A DNA stretch of 64,000 bases from UBA1181 sp963631545 (GCA_963631545.1 CAVGRN010000006.1:1-64000); one strand, 5' to 3'; positions 50,320 through 59,731 are shown, counted from the first letter of the stretch. Made by a program: numbers and translations. Notes: generated from the letters alone by a model not told the origin.

Positions 50320-51636
50320 TCAATAAATTTTCAACCGCTGACCGATATAGATTTTATCGCTCCGCATATTGTTCCACTTTTTGATTTTTGCGACAGACAC
50401 ATGGCGACGTTGGGCGATAGACGAAAGCGTATCCCCTTTTTTCACAACATACGTTCCCTTCTTCACAGCACCTTTTGACCCTTTGAAATAAGGATCGGCA
50501 GCGGCAGGCAAAACCACCACTCGGGTCAGCACATTGAACGAATCTTTCTTGTAGGCCATAATGGAATCCTTCATCTCTATGAAGTTTCCAGAAAGAGCCT
50601 GCGGCAAACACAACGTGTACATCTGCCCATTTCCTGGAATGATATCCTTGCGATACTGCGGATTCAGGTTGCGAAGCACCTCTATGTCGATGTTCAACAC
50701 TCCGGCAATCTGGCCAAGGTGCATTCTCTCTTTGAGCATAATCGTGTCGCACACCGCAGGGACTTCCACTTGAGCCGGACAAATTCCATGCTCCTTGTAA
50801 TAAGTCATTGCATAAGTGGCTGCGATGAAAGCAGGGACGTAACCCCTCGTTTCCTTCGGAAGGTAAGGATAAATCGCCCAATAGTCCTTCTTCCCATTTG
50901 CCCGCTTAATGGCCTTGTTCACGTTGCCAGGTCCGCAATTGTATGCGGCAATCACAAGCGACCAATCATCGTACATTTTGTATAAGTCGCGCAAGAATCG
51001 CACTGCGGCGTGGGTAGATTTGATGGGATCTCTACGTTCGTCAATCAGGCTATTTCCCTGCAGACCGTAGATTTTTCCAGTGCCGTACATAAACTGCCAC
51101 AAGCCCGATGCTCCTGCCACCGAGAAGGCTCGAGGGTTCAACGCCGACTCTATCACCGGCAAATACTTCAATTCTAACGGCAATCCATACGAATCTAAGG
51201 CGTGTTCGAATATCGGATAATAGTAATTGCCCATCCCGAGCATATACTCCATCTGCTTGCGTTTCTTAACCGTATACAATTCTATGAATTTCTTCACAAT
51301 GGGATTGTAGACAAGTTCAAAGACGGACGGAATCTGTTGTAAGCGAGCGATATAAACGGAATCTGACAATACGCCGACGCTGTCCTTCACGCAATCCCGA
51401 CCCTCCTTTACGCCATGGAACAGACTCAGCAGATTCTCCAATTTATTGTCAAAATCAATGGGGAACACATCCGAACCACTATGCGTTTTATAATCGGTGG
51501 AATCTACTTCTGCCAAAATAGAATCCAATACGAGTTCATCCTCCTCATACACATCTACTGGGATTGTGTCGTTTTCCTGCGCCAACGCTCCAACACAGAG
51601 TAACGGGAAAACCAACACCCCAAAAAATCTTTTCAT
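50320..51636 (-). CDS. Membrane-bound lytic transglycosylase (MltD-like) with LysM domain
   Basis: 438 residues. Signal peptide to about residue 20 (GALAQ). The SLT domain (about 145-300) has the catalytic Glu E163 in YLPVIESALNPRAFSVAGASGLWQFM, then DWSLVIAAYNCGPGNVNKAIKR. One LysM domain closes the protein (about 392-438: YVVKKGDTLSSIAQRRHVSVAKIKKWNNM). It cuts peptidoglycan glycan strands to 1,6-anhydro products in the periplasm. It follows DUF5683 by 9 bases in the parAB operon, an order also known from Bacteroides, where an RSH (ppGpp) gene usually comes next; here a convergent Mur ligase follows instead. Confidence 0.93.
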   Translation of the reverse strand: MKRFFGVLVFPLLCVGALAQENDTIPVDVYEEDELVLDSILAEVDSTDYKTHSGSDVFPIDFDNKLENLLSLFHGVKEGRDCVKDSVGVLSDSVYIARLQQIPSVFELVYNPIVKKFIELYTVKKRKQMEYMLGMGNYYYPIFEHALDSYGLPLELKYLPVIESALNPRAFSVAGASGLWQFMYGTGKIYGLQGNSLIDERRDPIKSTHAAVRFLRDLYKMYDDWSLVIAAYNCGPGNVNKAIKRANGKKDYWAIYPYLPKETRGYVPAFIAATYAMTYYKEHGICPAQVEVPAVCDTIMLKERMHLGQIAGVLNIDIEVLRNLNPQYRKDIIPGNGQMYTLCLPQALSGNFIEMKDSIMAYKKDSFNVLTRVVVLPAAADPYFKGSKGAVKKGTYVVKKGDTLSSIAQRRHVSVAKIKKWNNMRSDKIYIGQRLKIY

Positions 51637-51645
51637 CTTTTAGTT

Positions 51646-52347
51646 TTATTTAAACTGGAAACTACACTGCAGACCCACAATTGCCGAATTGCGACTCTCC
51701 ACATCGTTTCCGAATCCATATACATTGATGACGGGTTCTAATCTAAGCGACAAGTCATCCGTCACAGAAAAATCATACAAATGCGCATCCACAAAGGCAT
51801 CGATAACACTCACCATATAGAATGCCACCAACCCGAACGTGCTCAAATCGCGATACCTACGATAACGCGTTGTCTTCGACTTCAACGTAGAGGCAAGCCA
51901 CGACTGCGTACCATCATACTTCGGGAAGAGGTCCATATAACTTTGAGTCGACGGGTCATTGTCCAAAATATCCCGATACGCATTGTGGTAGGAGTTGTAC
52001 ATCCGTCCATTCCAACCAATGAAATACGAGAATGTGAGTAAACCACCATACAAAATCGGGAGTTTCCAATAACTTCTGTTGTATATCTGCCCTAAACCTG
52101 GGCATACAAGCGCATACCAAGTGGCGCGCCGAGGGTCTGGCTTGAAATATTCGTATGCGTAACGATCTTTTTTCCATTTCTCCTTCTGTGCCGACTGCGA
52201 CGAATCCTCTATCACTGCCACCTCGCCTATGGAAGGGGCAGGCACGACTTGGACAGTATCCATCAAAACCGCTTCGTCCGCCCACACACCCGCACTGCGG
52301 GAAAGGCAGAATAAAGAGAACAGCAATATGCGGAAGAAAGATTTCAA
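51646..52347 (-). CDS. DUF5683 family membrane protein
   Basis: 233 residues from TTG 52347, 4 bases after the parB stop, giving a plausible signal (LKSFFRILLFSLFCLSRSAG). ATGs at 52401/52404 would add a 19-residue non-secretory stretch overlapping parB. The DUF5683 signature is WYALVCPGLGQIYNRSYWKLPILYGGLLTFSYFIGWN, with further helices near LSTFGLVAFYMVSVIDAFVDAHLYDF. The C-terminus SAIVGLQCSFQFK resembles a beta strand. Function is unknown, but the gene is almost always in this parB neighbourhood in Bacteroidetes. Confidence 0.85.
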   Translation of the reverse strand: MKSFFRILLFSLFCLSRSAGVWADEAVLMDTVQVVPAPSIGEVAVIEDSSQSAQKEKWKKDRYAYEYFKPDPRRATWYALVCPGLGQIYNRSYWKLPILYGGLLTFSYFIGWNGRMYNSYHNAYRDILDNDPSTQSYMDLFPKYDGTQSWLASTLKSKTTRYRRYRDLSTFGLVAFYMVSVIDAFVDAHLYDFSVTDDLSLRLEPVINVYGFGNDVESRNSAIVGLQCSFQFK

Positions 52348-52351
52348 TGAA

Positions 52352-53272
52352 TTATTCTTGGTGGATGGAATCAAAAATCTCCATAATTTTGGCAAACTCA
52401 TCATCGTTTTTGAACGGAATCGTGATCTTGCCTTTTCCTTTACTATTCACCGCCAATGCGACATCAGAGCTGAATAAAGAGGAGAGTCTGTTTTTCAAGT
52501 CCACATAACCCTCCGGAGTTTCGGTAGATTTAGGATCTTTCGGCGATTTCTCCGTTCCCAAGCTTTTCACCAACTCCTCCACTCTACGGACGGACAAGCC
52601 TTCCTTCAAAATCATCTCATAGATTTTCAATTGGATGACAGAGCTTTCTGTGCCAAGCAACGCACGCGCATGTCCCATATCTATCTTCTTCTCCTTCAGT
52701 CCCATCTGGACTTCAGCAGGCAACCGGAGCAAACGCACATAGTTGGAAACTGTGGCGCGCTTCTTGCCCACGCGACCGCTCAACTGCTCTTGCGTGTAGT
52801 TTCCCTGCTCCATCAAGTTTTGGTAGGAAAGCGCAATTTCAATGGCGTTCAAGTCCTCGCGTTGAATGTTCTCAATCAACGCCATCTCCATCACCTGCTC
52901 ATCAGACGCATCGCGTACATACGCCGGGATGGTTTCCTTCTCCGCCAACTTTGAAGCACGGAAGCGACGCTCGCCGGCAATAATCTGATATTTTCCTTCG
53001 GCAACCTTGCGCAACGTAATCGGCTGAATCACACCAAATTGACGGATAGACTCTGCCAATTCCTGCAATGCTTCCTCGTCAAACTCTCGGCGAGGCTGGT
53101 CAGGATTGGCTTCAATCTCCGATATCGCTATTTCATTGATGGAAGAGGCTCCATCCGCTTTCACATCATCGCCAAACAAAGCATTCAGACCACCCCCTTT
53201 TTTAAAGGACGAAGTATCAATATCCATATCGTCTAAGCCACTGTTCAGGCCTCCAAAATTTTTCTTTGCCAT
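52352..53272 (-). CDS. parB: Chromosome-partitioning protein ParB
   Basis: 306 residues from ATG 53272 (MAKKNFGGLNSGLDDMDIDT); the longer frame to 53365 overlaps parA and lacks similarity. The CTPase/ParB N-domain holds ISEIEANPDQPRREFDEEALQELAESIRQFGVIQPITLR and YQIIAGERRFRASKLA. The helix-turn-helix DNA-binding part is YTQEQLSGRVGKKRATVSNYVRLLRLP. The C-terminal dimerisation segment ends EFAKIMEIFDSIHQE. ParB loads at parS sites near the origin, spreads, and is segregated with ParA. One base separates it from parA. Confidence 0.97.
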   Translation of the reverse strand: MAKKNFGGLNSGLDDMDIDTSSFKKGGGLNALFGDDVKADGASSINEIAISEIEANPDQPRREFDEEALQELAESIRQFGVIQPITLRKVAEGKYQIIAGERRFRASKLAEKETIPAYVRDASDEQVMEMALIENIQREDLNAIEIALSYQNLMEQGNYTQEQLSGRVGKKRATVSNYVRLLRLPAEVQMGLKEKKIDMGHARALLGTESSVIQLKIYEMILKEGLSVRRVEELVKSLGTEKSPKDPKSTETPEGYVDLKNRLSSLFSSDVALAVNSKGKGKITIPFKNDDEFAKIMEIFDSIHQE

Positions 53273-53273
53273 T

Positions 53274-54071
53274 TTATGCCTCCTCGGAAGTTTCTGATTC
53301 TGCGTTTCTCTCCAACAACTCCTGCGCCAACTGCATATAGCAAAGCGCACCCTTCGACTCTGCATCGTAGGTTACAACAGGCTTGTGAAAACTTGGAGCT
53401 TCACTCAATTTGATGTTGCGTGGGATGATCGTCTTGAACACCATATCGTCGAAATGCGAGCGAACATCCTCCACCACCTGGTTATTCAGCCTTGTGCGAG
53501 GATCATACATAGTAAGAAGGAATCCCTCAATCTCCAAGTCTGGATTCAATTTTGTTTTAACCAACTTAATGGTACTCAACAATTTAGAGATACCCTCCAA
53601 GGCGAAAAATTCGCACTGCACGGGAATGATCACCGAGTCGGTCGCAGTGAGCGCATTCAGCGTGATCAGACCTAACGAAGGTGAACAGTCGATGAAGATA
53701 AAGTCATACTCGTCTTTCAACGGGGTCAAGGCTTTCTTCAAATACATTTCTCTGTTCTCAAAAGAAACCAACTCCACCTCCGCGCCGACGAGGTTGATGT
53801 GGGAAGGTATGATTTTCAGATTGTCTAATTCCGTATCCAGAACGGCATCGTGCGGGTCGATCGTACCGATAAGGCACTCATAAACCGTTTTGTCAGGATG
53901 CTCTAATCGGCGGACATCATATCCGAACGTCGAAGAAGCATTGGCCTGAGGATCGGCATCCACAATCAGCACCTTGTTTTCCAGCACTGCTAATGAGGCT
54001 GCAAGGTTCACTGTTGTAGTTGTCTTACCAACCCCACCCTTCTGATTTGCTAACGAAATTATCTTTCCCAT
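53274..54071 (-). CDS. parA: Chromosome-partitioning ATPase ParA (Soj)
   Basis: 265 residues. Deviant Walker A: ANQKGGVGKTTTTVNLAASLA (lysine 15-16 region). Walker A' and B: VLIVDADPQANASSTFG and DFIFIDCSPSLGLITLNAL. It lacks an N-terminal DNA-binding extension, so it is the chromosomal Soj type rather than a plasmid ParA. It dimerises with ATP on DNA and is released by ParB, pulling origins apart. First gene of the operon parA-parB-DUF5683-transglycosylase, preceded by a perfect -7 box. The chromosomal origin may be in the same part of the genome. Confidence 0.97.
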   Translation of the reverse strand: MGKIISLANQKGGVGKTTTTVNLAASLAVLENKVLIVDADPQANASSTFGYDVRRLEHPDKTVYECLIGTIDPHDAVLDTELDNLKIIPSHINLVGAEVELVSFENREMYLKKALTPLKDEYDFIFIDCSPSLGLITLNALTATDSVIIPVQCEFFALEGISKLLSTIKLVKTKLNPDLEIEGFLLTMYDPRTRLNNQVVEDVRSHFDDMVFKTIIPRNIKLSEAPSFHKPVVTYDAESKGALCYMQLAQELLERNAESETSEEA

Positions 54072-54094
54072 AAAAATCCTTTTTTATTGCTTCG

Positions 54095-54102
54095 CAAATA
54101 TA
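54095..54102 (-). promoter_or_regulatory. parA: Bacteroidetes -7 box (TATATTTG) for the parAB operon
   Basis: Exact TAnnTTTG on the minus strand, 24 bases before the parA ATG. Confidence 0.6.
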
Positions 54103-54233
54103 GTATTTTTTTATGACTACATATAGGCGGCGGCAAACGCCCGAACATGCGTTTCGGAGGATAATAGACTGATTTTCACGCTACGCAAAACTTATTAACT
54201 TTTGATTGTTGAAAACTCAGCCGAAGTTGTTAA

Positions 54234-55109
54234 TTAATCCCGGAATCGCCTCGTCAAATCGCCATATTGCTCTATTCTCCTATCGCGCAAGAATGGCCAA
54301 ATGCGCCGCACATCCTCCGAACGCTCCATCGGGATTTCAACCACCTGCTCCCGCTCCTCGTCGGATGGGAATTGGGACAGCAACTCGCCCTGCGGACCAG
54401 CCACGAAACTGCTACCCCAAAACGAGATTCCCCCCGTCGCCCCGGATGGGTCTGGCTCATACCCCACTCTATTGACGGTTACAACCGGCAAGCCATTGGC
54501 CACGGCATGCCCTCGCTGCACTGTCAGCCAAGCATTCTGCTGACGCGTTTTTTCATCTTCAGCGTCTGTGCTTTCCCACCCTATCGCCGTAGGGTAGATC
54601 AGCAACTCAGCCCCAGCCAAAGCCATCAGACGCGCTGCCTCGGGGTACCACTGATCCCAGCACACCAAAACGCCCAATGTGCCGACAGATGTTTTTATCG
54701 GATTGAAACCCAAATCGCCCGGCGTGAAATAAAATTTCTCATAATACGCAGGATCATCTGGAATGTGCATTTTCCTGTATTTTCCAGCAATCGAACCATC
54801 TTTTTCTATCACAACCGCCGTGTTATGGTAAAGTCCGACAGCACGTTTTTCAAACAATGACAACACCAGCACGATGCCCAACTCTTTCGCCAATGCGCCG
54901 TAAAAGTCGGTCGACGCTCCCGGAATGGTCTCTGCCAAATCAAAATTATTGACATCTTCCGTCTGACAGAAATACAATCCGGCGTGCAACTCCTGTAACA
55001 CAACAAGTTGCGCACCCTGCTCCGCACATCGGCGAATCTTTTCCGCCAAACGGCTTCTATTGTCCAATAAATCAGGGACATTATGCTGCTGAATCAAACC
55101 TACTTTCAT
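54234..55109 (-). CDS. aguB: N-carbamoylputrescine amidase
   Basis: 291 residues. A nitrilase-fold carbon-nitrogen hydrolase with the triad E40 (LVVLQELHAG), K113 (KYRKMHIPDDP) and C150 (VLVCWDQWYPEAARLMAL). Hydrolyses N-carbamoylputrescine to putrescine, CO2 and ammonia. AELLIYPTAIGWE and RVGYEPDP are typical of AguB rather than of general amidases, and the adjacent agmatine deiminase makes the assignment firm. It lies 11 bases after aguA. Confidence 0.95.
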   Translation of the reverse strand: MKVGLIQQHNVPDLLDNRSRLAEKIRRCAEQGAQLVVLQELHAGLYFCQTEDVNNFDLAETIPGASTDFYGALAKELGIVLVLSLFEKRAVGLYHNTAVVIEKDGSIAGKYRKMHIPDDPAYYEKFYFTPGDLGFNPIKTSVGTLGVLVCWDQWYPEAARLMALAGAELLIYPTAIGWESTDAEDEKTRQQNAWLTVQRGHAVANGLPVVTVNRVGYEPDPSGATGGISFWGSSFVAGPQGELLSQFPSDEEREQVVEIPMERSEDVRRIWPFLRDRRIEQYGDLTRRFRD

Positions 55110-55120
55110 AGCTATCTTTT

Positions 55121-56143
55121 TTATTTAGACGACAATACACACTCTGGCAACTGCATCGTAACGCAATGCAACGAGCCATGCTGTCTTATTAATACTGAAC
55201 AATCTATACCGACAATCTCCCTGTCAGGAAACGCATCTTTCAAATTTCGCAACGCCACCTCGTCCTCCTGGCAATGGTATGTCGGCACTAACACTGCTCC
55301 GTTGATTATCAAGAAATTGGCATACGTTGCTGGCAACCTCTGCTCGTCTTCGTATTGTGCGGTTGGCATCGGGAGCGGAATCAAAATATAGGGGGTACCG
55401 TCTAATTTTCTGAACGATTTCAGTTCTTTTTCCATCTCCAACAACTCTTCGTAATGCTCGTCATTCGCATCCTCACACCGAACGTAGGCAATGGTATCTG
55501 CGCTGCAAAAACGAGCCAAGGTGTCGACATGGCTATCGGTATCATCGCCAGCCAAATAGCCATGGTTGAGCCACAAAACCCGCTGTAATCCAAACACGTC
55601 TTTCAAAAAAGCCTCGGCCTCTTCCTGGGAAAAATTGTTCCGATTGACCGAAAGCAAACACTCCGACGTGGTGAGCAACGTACCTTCCCCATCCGACTCA
55701 ATGCTGCCTCCCTCCAAAACATACCGCAACATCGGGAAATAGCCAATGTTAGGCGAGAAAGCGTCATTGTCATACAACGTCCTTGTGATTTGATTATCGT
55801 AATTGGAAGCGAACTTCAAACCCCAACCATTAAACTGGAAATCACACAACACAGGCTCACCATCTGCCATAATCGTTATCGGACCGTGGTCTCTCGCCCA
55901 AGTGTCATTTGTACAGACCTGTCTGAACACGATTCTGTCTGCGATGTCGCCCAACAGGCTGCGGACAGACTCCTCGTCTGCACAAACAATGAGCAAGCGT
56001 TCCCTCTTGGCAATCTCACGAGCGATGGCGACGTAACACTCCGTCACATCCTCAAGGATATAATTCCAATCCGTATTTTTATGTGGCCATGTGAGCATCA
56101 CGCCGCTCTGGCGCGCCCACTCCGGCGGCAAAACAATCGACAT
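55121..56143 (-). CDS. aguA: Agmatine deiminase
   Basis: 340 residues, guanidino-modifying (PPAD) fold. Key residues: WARDHGPI (Asp), EGGSIESDGEGTLLTT (Glu and Asp), HVDTLARF (catalytic His, Asp) and the nucleophile C327 in GSLHCVTMQLP. Converts agmatine to N-carbamoylputrescine plus ammonia, which AguB then cleaves, giving putrescine for polyamines. Likely operon aguA-aguB; no arginine decarboxylase gene is next to it. No TAnnTTTG box was seen in the 85 bases upstream. Confidence 0.95.
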   Translation of the reverse strand: MSIVLPPEWARQSGVMLTWPHKNTDWNYILEDVTECYVAIAREIAKRERLLIVCADEESVRSLLGDIADRIVFRQVCTNDTWARDHGPITIMADGEPVLCDFQFNGWGLKFASNYDNQITRTLYDNDAFSPNIGYFPMLRYVLEGGSIESDGEGTLLTTSECLLSVNRNNFSQEEAEAFLKDVFGLQRVLWLNHGYLAGDDTDSHVDTLARFCSADTIAYVRCEDANDEHYEELLEMEKELKSFRKLDGTPYILIPLPMPTAQYEDEQRLPATYANFLIINGAVLVPTYHCQEDEVALRNLKDAFPDREIVGIDCSVLIRQHGSLHCVTMQLPECVLSSK

Positions 56144-56164
56144 AATTCTCTTTTATATAGAATA

Positions 56165-56203
56165 AGGTATGGGGATGCCCCGATGAGGCTTCTCCATACC
56201 TTA
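56165..56203 (-). terminator. Probable terminator of serS
   Basis: A 9-bp stem (AAGGTATGG / CCATACCTT) extended by an imperfect GC-rich inner stem is followed on the minus strand by TTATTCTATAT. Confidence 0.6.
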
Positions 56204-56228
56204 AAAATTTTCACCAAAACGCCTTCAA

Positions 56229-57500
56229 TCAGCGGATATATTCAAAACCGGTGTATGGCACCAAAGCCTTCGGCATACGGATGCCCTCCGGTGTCTGGTT
56301 ATTCTCTAACAAAGCAGCCACGATGCGTGGAAGTGCCAATGCGCTACCATTCAGTGTGTGGCAGAGTTGCGCTTTTTTGTCAGCTCCCTTGTACCTGCAC
56401 TTCAAGCGATTGGCTTGGTAAGTGTCGAAGTTGGATACAGAAGAAACCTCCAACCAACGTTTCTGAGCCTCAGAGAACACCTCGAAATCGTAGCATGTAG
56501 CAGCGGTGAAACTCATATCACCACCGCAAAGATGCAAGATTCTGTATGGAAGTTCCAACTTTTTCAGCAAGCCTTCCACATGGTCTAACATTTCCTGATG
56601 AGACTGTTTGGAGTGTTCTGGCGTGTCGATTCTGACAAGTTCTATTTTAGAGAACTCGTGCAAACGGTTCAATCCACGGACATCCTTGCCATACGAGCCA
56701 GCCTCACGGCGGAAGCACTGCGTGTAGGCGCAATTCTTGATCGGGAGATCCTTCTCATCCAAAATCACATCTCGGTAAATATTGGTTACCGGCACCTCGG
56801 CAGTCGGGATCAAATAGAGGTCGTCTACCTCACAATGGTACATCTGTCCTTCCTTATCGGGAAGTTGCCCTGTTCCGAATCCAGATGCTTGGTTGACAAC
56901 GGTTGGCGGCATAATTTCCAAGTAACCTGCGTTGCGAGCCTCGTCGAGGAAGAAGTTGATCAGCGCACGCTGCAACCTCGCACCCTGACCCTTGTAGACA
57001 GGGAAGCCGGCACCCGTGATTTTCACACCCAACTCAAAATCAATCAAATCATATTTCTTAGCTAACTCCCAGTGCGGAAGAGCATCCTCGCGCAAAGTTT
57101 CTATCTCGTTGCCAGTTTTCACCACAAGGTTATCCTCTGCGGTTTTGCCGTCAGGCACATCGTCATACGGCATATTAGGAATGGTGCAAAGAATCGCGTT
57201 GATCTGCTCCTGCGATTTATCCATCTCAGCCTGCAAATCCTTTGTTTTCTCTTTCAGTGAAGATACTTTGTCTTTCGCCGTCTGCGCCTCATCCTTCTTA
57301 CCTTCTTTCATCAATTGTCCGATACTCTTGGACAATGAATTCACCTCCGACAAAATCGCATCCAACGAGGCTTGCGATGCCCTGCGGATTTTATCCAACT
57401 CCAAAACCTTGGCAATCGGCTCCTTTGCGTCAAACTGCTTGCGAGCCAACTTGCGGACCACCTCGTCCGGATTCTCCGTGATAACCTTCAACGTCAACAT
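56229..57500 (-). CDS. serS: Seryl-tRNA synthetase
   Basis: 423 residues, full length. The N-terminal antiparallel coiled-coil arm (about 30-105; KEGKKDEAQTAKDKVSSLKEK) binds tRNA-Ser. The class II core shows motif 2 (NCAYTQCFRREAGSYGKDVRGLNRLHEFSKIELV) and motif 3 (LNGSALALPRIVAALLENNQT). Charges tRNA-Ser and selenocysteine tRNA. It is last in a leftward chain after the FKBP lipoprotein (37 bases) and is followed by a probable terminator. Confidence 0.97.
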   Translation of the reverse strand: MLTLKVITENPDEVVRKLARKQFDAKEPIAKVLELDKIRRASQASLDAILSEVNSLSKSIGQLMKEGKKDEAQTAKDKVSSLKEKTKDLQAEMDKSQEQINAILCTIPNMPYDDVPDGKTAEDNLVVKTGNEIETLREDALPHWELAKKYDLIDFELGVKITGAGFPVYKGQGARLQRALINFFLDEARNAGYLEIMPPTVVNQASGFGTGQLPDKEGQMYHCEVDDLYLIPTAEVPVTNIYRDVILDEKDLPIKNCAYTQCFRREAGSYGKDVRGLNRLHEFSKIELVRIDTPEHSKQSHQEMLDHVEGLLKKLELPYRILHLCGGDMSFTAATCYDFEVFSEAQKRWLEVSSVSNFDTYQANRLKCRYKGADKKAQLCHTLNGSALALPRIVAALLENNQTPEGIRMPKALVPYTGFEYIR

Positions 57501-57537
57501 AACTCTTCAATATATAGTAGTTACAATATTCAAAAAA

Positions 57538-58080
57538 TCAACGCACAAAAATAATGGAATCCAAGCGCATTTCATAAACCAATGAGGAATATTCTTTTAT
57601 CGAAATTTCCTTTCCACCGTATGTGCAACTTTTCCCTGACGCACCGAACATCAGGTAATATGGAATGTAATATTTGCAAGTGGAGCCTTGGTGAGTGTGC
57701 CGCAGACCAATCTGCAAGCCTTTCTGCAATTCCTCCATGGCGATGGTGTCCGTCTTAGAGATGAACTGCGTGCCGTCTATCAAAAATCCATCGTAATGGA
57801 TGCATACGGTATCGTTTTCTCCTGGCTTCACCGTCTGGGCTGCCGTCAGCACCTCATAAAGCAATCCCGATGGGTCCGACTTCACATTCTCCCGTTCTCT
57901 GACCTCCGCTAAATAAAATTCTCCGTTCTCCTTATTCTCCTGTATCTCGGCAATCACATCCTCCGTTTCATCATCACTTCCACACGCCGGCAAAACCGCC
58001 AAGGGGAGCATCAGGAGAAGGCCGACAATGTATTTTCTTTCAAGAAACCTCATCTGCATATATATATTATTCTGTTTCAT
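57538..58080 (-). CDS. FKBP-type peptidyl-prolyl isomerase lipoprotein
   Basis: 180 residues from ATG 58080, which overlaps the upstream stop as ATGA; the longer frame covers the neighbouring gene. A lipobox LAVLPAC (about residue 33) follows a hydrophobic stretch. The FKBP core (about 90-178) shows NDTVCIHYDGFLIDGTQFIS, GLQIGLRHTHQGSTCKYYIPYYLMFGASG and LVYEMRLDSIIFV. It resembles gliding-motility-associated isomerases of the GldI type, but a T9SS role is an inference. Helps fold exported proteins in the periplasm. Confidence 0.85.
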   Translation of the reverse strand: MKQNNIYMQMRFLERKYIVGLLLMLPLAVLPACGSDDETEDVIAEIQENKENGEFYLAEVRERENVKSDPSGLLYEVLTAAQTVKPGENDTVCIHYDGFLIDGTQFISKTDTIAMEELQKGLQIGLRHTHQGSTCKYYIPYYLMFGASGKSCTYGGKEISIKEYSSLVYEMRLDSIIFVR

Positions 58081-58718
58081 TGACTTATCTTCCTTATCAA
58101 TGTCATGCCGTCGCGTACGGGGACAATCACCTTCTCCACCCGACAATCCGAGGCGATCATATCATTGAAGCGTTTTATTCCGATGGTTTGGGCATCGTGC
58201 GATTCCTCCAAAACATGGCCATCCCACAACGTATTGTCTGCAATGATAAGTCCACCGACCCGAAGCTTTGGCATCACCACCTCATAATACCGATCATAAT
58301 GCCGTTTGTTCCCATCCATAAAAACAACGTCAAACACACCCTCCAAACCAGGAATAACCTCGCTGGCATCCCCGATGTGCAAGTGTATTTTATCAGAATA
58401 TCCGCTTTTTTCGAACCGTTCGACAAGAAACTCCTCCATTTCATCATTGATTTCAATCGTGTGAAGTTCGCCGTCTTGCGGAAGCGACTCTGCCATACAA
58501 ATCGCTGAATAACCCGTGAAAGTGCCGATTTCAAGAATCCTCTTTGCCGACATCATCGCACAAAACATCTTCAGCATCCGCCCTTGCAGATGCCCCGAAA
58601 GCATGCGCGGCTTTAACGTATAGAGGTTGGTGTCGCGCACCAACCCTCTAAGATATTCTGGCTCAGCGTCAATGTGAGCCAAAATGTATTTTTCGATTTC
58701 TTCTGAATTAAGTTCCAT
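58077..58718 (-). CDS. Class I SAM-dependent O-methyltransferase
   Basis: 213 residues. O-methyltransferase family 3 (caffeoyl-CoA type): RILEIGTFTGYSAICMAESLP (SAM loop), HTIEINDEMEEFLVERF, FDVVFMDGNKRHYDRYYEVVMPKLRVGGLIIADNTLWDGHV and the metal-binding Asp and Asn within it. Bacterial members methylate small molecules or tRNA wobble uridines (TrmR type). ATGA overlap with the FKBP gene and 20 bases after porP. Confidence 0.92.
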   Translation of the reverse strand: MELNSEEIEKYILAHIDAEPEYLRGLVRDTNLYTLKPRMLSGHLQGRMLKMFCAMMSAKRILEIGTFTGYSAICMAESLPQDGELHTIEINDEMEEFLVERFEKSGYSDKIHLHIGDASEVIPGLEGVFDVVFMDGNKRHYDRYYEVVMPKLRVGGLIIADNTLWDGHVLEESHDAQTIGIKRFNDMIASDCRVEKVIVPVRDGMTLIRKISQ

Positions 58719-58738
58719 AATGGGGACTTAGCGGCAGA

Positions 58739-59728
58739 TTACCAGTAAACGACAGGACAAGGATACTTCTCGTGTTTACGAATAATGTAAATCAAATTTA
58801 TCTCGTGCGCCCAAGAACCGTTTTTCTGGGTTCGCGCCGTGAACAAGTCATAAACGTACGTGAACTGGAAACTACCGAACTGCAAACCTGCCATAAAAGA
58901 CGGCGTATAAACGTCGTCAAAATCAGACTTGAAAGCGACGCCGACAATCAGCGGACTGTACAGCAAACCGACGCCTGCGTAGAAATGCTGGTTCTCGCCC
59001 TGCAACTGATAGTAGACATTGGTAAAGAGGTAATTGCTTGACAGATCCGACCGGCCGAACAAACCATTCTTTGACAACAAATCCTTGTAGTAACTTGCGT
59101 GGACGGAGAGTTTACGGTTCAACACATTGGCTGTCTTATCGATAAAACCGTTTTTAGGCTCACCAATGTGGTAGACTGCGACACCGAATGTGAGCATATT
59201 CTCAATCACAAACGAACCACCAGCAGAGAAATCGGCAAACACGCGCGAATCATTAGGAATATCCTCGGATGTTTCCTTCACCAATTTTCGGTAGTAGGAC
59301 GACCATTGGTCTTCAAACTCGAAGCCATCGCCCAAAAAATTGGCGAACAACGCCGCCTGAACTCCCAAACGAATGAAATAGTGCGGCTTCAACCGGATGG
59401 TATGAGCATAAACCAAATCAAACTCATTCTGCTGATAGCCGCCGCCACCCATATTGTCATACGTATAGGCAAAACCCACGGAACACATCTGCTTGTAGAA
59501 ATTCTGATCATACGAAGCACGCACCGTATGGAATTTATTACCCAGAGCCGGCCAATGTTGCCGGTAGTTCAGTCCGAAACGGACAGAGTTGGCAGCACCC
59601 GCCAACGACGGGTTCAAACTAAACGGGGTCGTATTATGGCTCGTCAAAGAGTAGTCTTGTGCAAACGCACTGAACGTAAAACAACACACTCCCAACAACA
59701 CTCCAAGTATAAGTCTTCTCATCTTCAA
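58739..59728 (-). CDS. PorP/SprF family type IX secretion outer-membrane protein
   Basis: 329 residues. Signal peptide (to about 23) then SLTSHNTTPFSLNPSLAGAANSVRFGLNYRQHWPALGNKFHTVRASYDQNF, the hallmark of PorP/SprF proteins. A barrel follows, for example GGGGYQQNEFDLVYAHTIRL, ADFSAGGSFVIENMLTFGVAVYHIGEPKNGF and PSFMAGLQFGSFQFTYVYD. PorP/SprF proteins anchor or export T9SS substrates with type B (CHU_C) domains and are often encoded beside them, as here: the CHU_C gene ends 3 bases upstream. Confidence 0.95.
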   Translation of the reverse strand: MKMRRLILGVLLGVCCFTFSAFAQDYSLTSHNTTPFSLNPSLAGAANSVRFGLNYRQHWPALGNKFHTVRASYDQNFYKQMCSVGFAYTYDNMGGGGYQQNEFDLVYAHTIRLKPHYFIRLGVQAALFANFLGDGFEFEDQWSSYYRKLVKETSEDIPNDSRVFADFSAGGSFVIENMLTFGVAVYHIGEPKNGFIDKTANVLNRKLSVHASYYKDLLSKNGLFGRSDLSSNYLFTNVYYQLQGENQHFYAGVGLLYSPLIVGVAFKSDFDDVYTPSFMAGLQFGSFQFTYVYDLFTARTQKNGSWAHEINLIYIIRKHEKYPCPVVYW

Positions 59729-59731
59729 CTG

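Noticed and set aside
52352..54102. parS sites near parAB
   Set aside because: No palindrome of the GTTNCACGTGNAAC type was noticed around these genes; a full computed scan would be needed to exclude one.
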